Assembly (NCBI GenBank): GCA_036768485.1
Contig: JAVLUZ010000142.1
Location: 15,038,407-15,102,406 of the forward strand
From: Mermis nigrescens
Lineage: Eukaryota; Nematoda; Enoplea; Mermithida; Mermithidae
Reading direction: 5' to 3'
DNA: 64,000 nucleotides
Made by a program: the position numbers and the translations under genes
Notes under the pieces: model-generated
What the model saw: only the letters and a program-made list of their open reading frames with translations
The model's database searches: none
What the model was told of the DNA's origin: nothing
Shown here: one piece after another, positions 63,828 through 64,000 of the stretch
Layout of the letters: each line of letters starts with the position of its first letter
Numbering within the stretch: the first letter of the stretch is position 1

Positions 63828-64000
63828 TCCATACATGATCTTCAGGGGGCTTCACCCCCCCCCCCACTAGAATTTGCAATTTTTTTAAAGTTCTTGGAAA
63901 TTTTTAAAAATTTGTCGAAAAGATGTTTTTTTAAGCGTTTTTAAATATCTGTTTGCTCAAAAGTGCCAAAATTTCGGCGCTTCGCGCCATTATACTCGTG
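63828..64000 (+). mobile_element. RepA copy, runs off the window
   Basis: Starts CCATACATGATCTTCAGGGG, with AAAAGATGTTTTTTTAAGCG and the exact GC hairpin at 63976-63988; continues past the window end. Confidence 0.8.

Overview
This window looks like a large, AT-rich, repeat-dense invertebrate genome, most likely an ecdysozoan. The evidence is spliced exons with GT/AG borders, a seven-transmembrane receptor exon of nematode-like character (NRF in place of DRY), long TG and AT microsatellites, a non-LTR retrotransposon with a PHD-like finger, mariner-derived transposase remnants and many short non-autonomous DNA elements. A 17-N assembly gap lies at 52818-52834. The exact clade cannot be fixed from sequence alone.

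Two cellular genes are supported. The main one is a plus-strand SERBP1/HABP4 (VIG-type) RNA- and ribosome-binding protein gene, split into eight phase-consistent exons from 19243 to 62072. It encodes about 416 residues. Its introns are 3.8 kb, 0.25 kb, 2.5 kb, 0.94 kb, 30.0 kb, 0.55 kb and 3.5 kb, and exons make up under 3% of the locus. The second is a minus-strand GPCR exon at 8714-9449 covering TM1-TM6. It ends in a perfect GTGAGT donor, so TM7 should lie in an exon that I could not find.

Nearly everything else is repeats. 1-8713: RepK and RepB copies, and a 760-bp palindrome made of two inverted mariner 3' ends. 9450-19242: short hAT-type elements, a complete 1.47-kb RepD element with an 8-bp target duplication, a long (TG)n tract and a 193-bp tandem repeat. 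The SERBP1 introns hold a 2.37-kb long-inverted-repeat element with a TA duplication (20630-22996), a decayed CR1/jockey-like retrotransposon (35918-39835), a Foldback-like element with inverted minisatellite arms (40608-41420), and two large nested stacks (41.6-43.7 kb and 45.0-46.8 kb). Repeat family names (RepA-RepL) are my own labels, built by comparing copies within the window.

The most unusual signal is a 13-bp GC-rich hairpin, GGCGC-TTC-GCGCC. It recurs as 13 exact and at least 10 near-exact copies on both strands, inside several otherwise dissimilar repeat families, usually next to an AAATTTTC run. At least one variant keeps the stem through a paired change. Many RepA-RepG elements share CA...TG ends and 8-bp target duplications. 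This suggests that one or a few hAT-like transposases mobilised most of this repeat content.
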